From contig JABXGS010000031.1 of NCBI GenBank assembly GCA_016550425.1, positions 1 to 41,790 of the forward strand: DNA of 41,790 nt, written 5' to 3'. A program made the position numbers and the translations under genes. Each line of letters starts with the position of its first letter. Position 1 is the first letter of the stretch. The notes under the pieces are model-generated. The model did not search any database, was not told where the DNA came from, and saw only the letters and a program-made list of their open reading frames with translations. Positions 40,171-41,790 of the stretch are shown here, piece by piece. Source of the stretch: an archaeon. Lineage in GTDB: Archaea; Asgardarchaeota; Hermodarchaeia; Hermodarchaeales; Hermodarchaeaceae.

Positions 40171-41544
40171 TTAGAGGAGTTCCTGTGTGCGAATACGCCG
40201 GAGTTGAAGTTTTAGTCGAACGAACCTGCGATCATATTCTGCTTCCGTAATAGAACCAGAGCTGAGTGCTGCTTCGAGTTGTTTCAGTTCTTCAACGATT
40301 TGTGCTTCGTTACTCGAAACGATATGCTCCAATGAAGCTGATGAGGAACGATGAGGTTGAGTGGCTTCTACAGTAACAGGTATGGGTGGCATGCGAGTAG
40401 AATGGATTCCTGGTTCTTCGGATGTTATTACCTGAGGTAGTTCTTGTGGAACAACTGTCGGTGCAAGTTCGGGTGGAGGTTCTTTCTTAGCTTCCATTTT
40501 CATTCGTGGTGCTATTACAGGTTTTTCAGATGGTTTCGCTAACATGAATTCGAGTTCTGAGATGAGTGCGGGGTTGAGGACGTATTTTTTGAGAACAGTT
40601 ATTCCCGCGTTTTCGGGCTCGGTAATGTTGTGGCAGGAATGGCAGACGAAGATCATTTGAGGGTGTTTGAAAGAGGAATTACACTGGGGGCATTGGTATC
40701 CACGGAAGACCCGGAATTCAGCTTCGTCTCTGGTGCTGATCCCACAGCGGTTACAATAGATTTCTTGGTCTTCGGTGATTTTGACACTAACTGTCCCGCA
40801 GGTCAGATGTTCGAAGAGCTCGACAGGCTGTGCAGAGGTTTGGCAGCCGGGGCAAAGGATATGGGGATGTAAGTGAAGGGAGTTGCATTTAGGACAAGCC
40901 AATGAACTATCAGTCGGTTCAGGAAGGAGGATGCCATAATCAGCTAGACATTCGAGGAGTTTCATGGCTTCCTCATCATCTAGTCCGGTAATAGAAGAGA
41001 CGAGGGGATATGAATACCCGATTTTAGTTGTGGCTAGTTCTGGCATCAATTCTCCTTGTTGTCGAGAAAGAAGGGACTTGATGAGGATTCGGACTTTTTC
41101 TTCTCGGAGAATGGCAAGTTCTGCTAGATCTGAAGGCGCTTTACGGGTAGCAAACTCTTCAAGTTCACTAGTTATGACCTCAAGCAGTTCATTACGAAAT
41201 TCAATGGTGACGGCTTTGAAGCCATCGGGTTCACGATGCTGATGTGCCAAGATAGGATCGATTTGAGCCTCGAGGTTGTCAAAGAATGGATCATATCGGG
41301 CTTCGGGGTCCCGAGCACCAACAGCAAGTACCTTCATTAAGACGCGTCCTCGCCGAATGAGTAGTTTGAAATTCCCCATGGCAATGGAGCTCAATTTTCC
41401 TCCCGAAGTTTCTTGGGCGAAATCATGACTTGCTGCAATGAAACCTGAAAATAGATCGGGGTTAAAGGCGAATCCTGGCACGGTGATATGCGTGAGGAGT
41501 AGTCCACTGTTTGCATCGATTAGCCAGATGCCGTAAAGTACCAT
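40171..41544 (-). CDS. Longin/roadblock-like, winged-helix, TackOD1-like zinc-ribbon and SHOCT protein
   Basis: 457 aa with at least four parts (numbers from the ATG). Residues 1-100 (MVLYGIWLIDANSGLLLTH, then SSIAMGNFKLLIRRG) look like a longin/roadblock sensory fold. A linker helix follows. Residues 174-211 resemble a winged helix (YSYPLVSSITGLDDEEAMKL). Three zinc ribbons come next: CPKC...CPGC at 217-234, a Cys in EHLTCG at 249, CNRC at 264-267, CPQC...CHSC at 285-304. The CPKC/EHLTCG order is like the TackOD1 output domain of archaea. A proline-rich linker leads to a SHOCT-like end (LEAALSSGSITEAEYDRRF). Such build-up suggests a signalling or membrane-trafficking protein, not a catalyst. 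The ATG has GAGGTG nine bases upstream; a GTG at 41556 is the alternative. Confidence 0.85.
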   Translation of the reverse strand: MVLYGIWLIDANSGLLLTHITVPGFAFNPDLFSGFIAASHDFAQETSGGKLSSIAMGNFKLLIRRGRVLMKVLAVGARDPEARYDPFFDNLEAQIDPILAHQHREPDGFKAVTIEFRNELLEVITSELEEFATRKAPSDLAELAILREEKVRILIKSLLSRQQGELMPELATTKIGYSYPLVSSITGLDDEEAMKLLECLADYGILLPEPTDSSLACPKCNSLHLHPHILCPGCQTSAQPVELFEHLTCGTVSVKITEDQEIYCNRCGISTRDEAEFRVFRGYQCPQCNSSFKHPQMIFVCHSCHNITEPENAGITVLKKYVLNPALISELEFMLAKPSEKPVIAPRMKMEAKKEPPPELAPTVVPQELPQVITSEEPGIHSTRMPPIPVTVEATQPHRSSSASLEHIVSSNEAQIVEELKQLEAALSSGSITEAEYDRRFVRLKLQLRRIRTQELL

Positions 41545-41790
41545 TGTGGCATACACCTCGCACTTGAAAGAATCCTGAATTAGAGGAGTGTCTTTCAGTT
41601 CCCGCAGATAACCAAAGATGCATAAAGCCGCGTTTTATCCGAGCTTTGGCAATTCTGCCTCTGCCGAACATCCCATTTAATACTGTTCCTTCTTGCGAAT
41701 TTCCCAAAGAAAAATGGAGTTTCACGTAATCCGCTAGACTTGACATTGTCGACAGAAATTCGCAACTCGCAGCCCGGATTTCACCGAGGA

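Noticed and set aside
41462..41746. 94-codon minus-strand frame overlapping the start of the longin-like protein
   Set aside because: Shares its downstream part with the confirmed gene in another frame and has no motif. The 41557-41790 end region otherwise shows nothing that I can support.

Overview
The window looks like a chromosomal segment of an archaeon, most likely an Asgard archaeon of Thorarchaeota type; the lineage is inferred, not shown. Support comes from GGTGA or AGGTGA ribosome-binding sites before many genes, TATA-type promoters, a form III RuBisCO, ferredoxin-dependent 2-oxoacid oxidoreductase, a presenilin-type protease, NikR, a thiolase paired with a DUF35 protein, and a winged-helix/zinc-ribbon/SHOCT protein with a longin- or roadblock-like front. 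No rRNA, tRNA, CRISPR array or transposase was seen. Gene content is dense and mostly metabolic.

Layout. 1-438 is the 3' end of a TrpB2-type tryptophan synthase beta gene. 913-9006 is a peptide/oligosaccharide ABC transporter locus split into two divergent arms: oppF, oppD and oppC on the minus strand; oppB, two small membrane proteins and the substrate-binding protein on the plus strand. Two components are unusual. OppC carries a beta-sandwich-like domain of about 180 residues outside the membrane, and the binding protein has its two sequence halves in swapped order. A presenilin-like protease follows a UUCG hairpin/T-tract. 10109-16067 holds form III RuBisCO, a DMT transporter, a YjbQ protein, a two-subunit CoA-transferase and pyruvate kinase. 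16203-24932 is mixed: MoaD-like protein, a signal-less NMT1-type protein, a multi-span acyltransferase-like protein, an LLM oxidoreductase, nitronate monooxygenase-like, metallo-beta-lactamase and glycosyltransferase-like proteins, and a PD-(D/E)XK nuclease-like protein.

25055-26775 is a small regulatory island. A frameshifted, secreted, superoxide-reductase-like gene faces a helix-turn-helix protein with a three-cysteine cluster, and the two share a palindromic operator motif. 26823-29252 holds a broken gene and a DUF255/YyaL protein. 29261-32841 holds a methyltransferase, a 25-codon ORF with a DUF302 gene, and NikR facing a HemN-like radical SAM protein across 27-28 bp inverted repeats of NikR type. 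32686-32841 is a 51-residue zinc ribbon.

33913-40034 is an acyl-CoA and 2-oxoacid module. KorAB runs on the plus strand and converges on a minus-strand run of 3-hydroxyacyl-CoA dehydrogenase, enoyl-CoA hydratase, thiolase and DUF35. Together these would take enoyl-CoA to acetyl-CoA and join ferredoxin-linked 2-oxoacid metabolism. The window ends with the multidomain zinc-ribbon protein. Five items are short or broken and easily missed: 16203-16373, 25055-25304, 26823-27044, 30140-30217 and 32686-32841.
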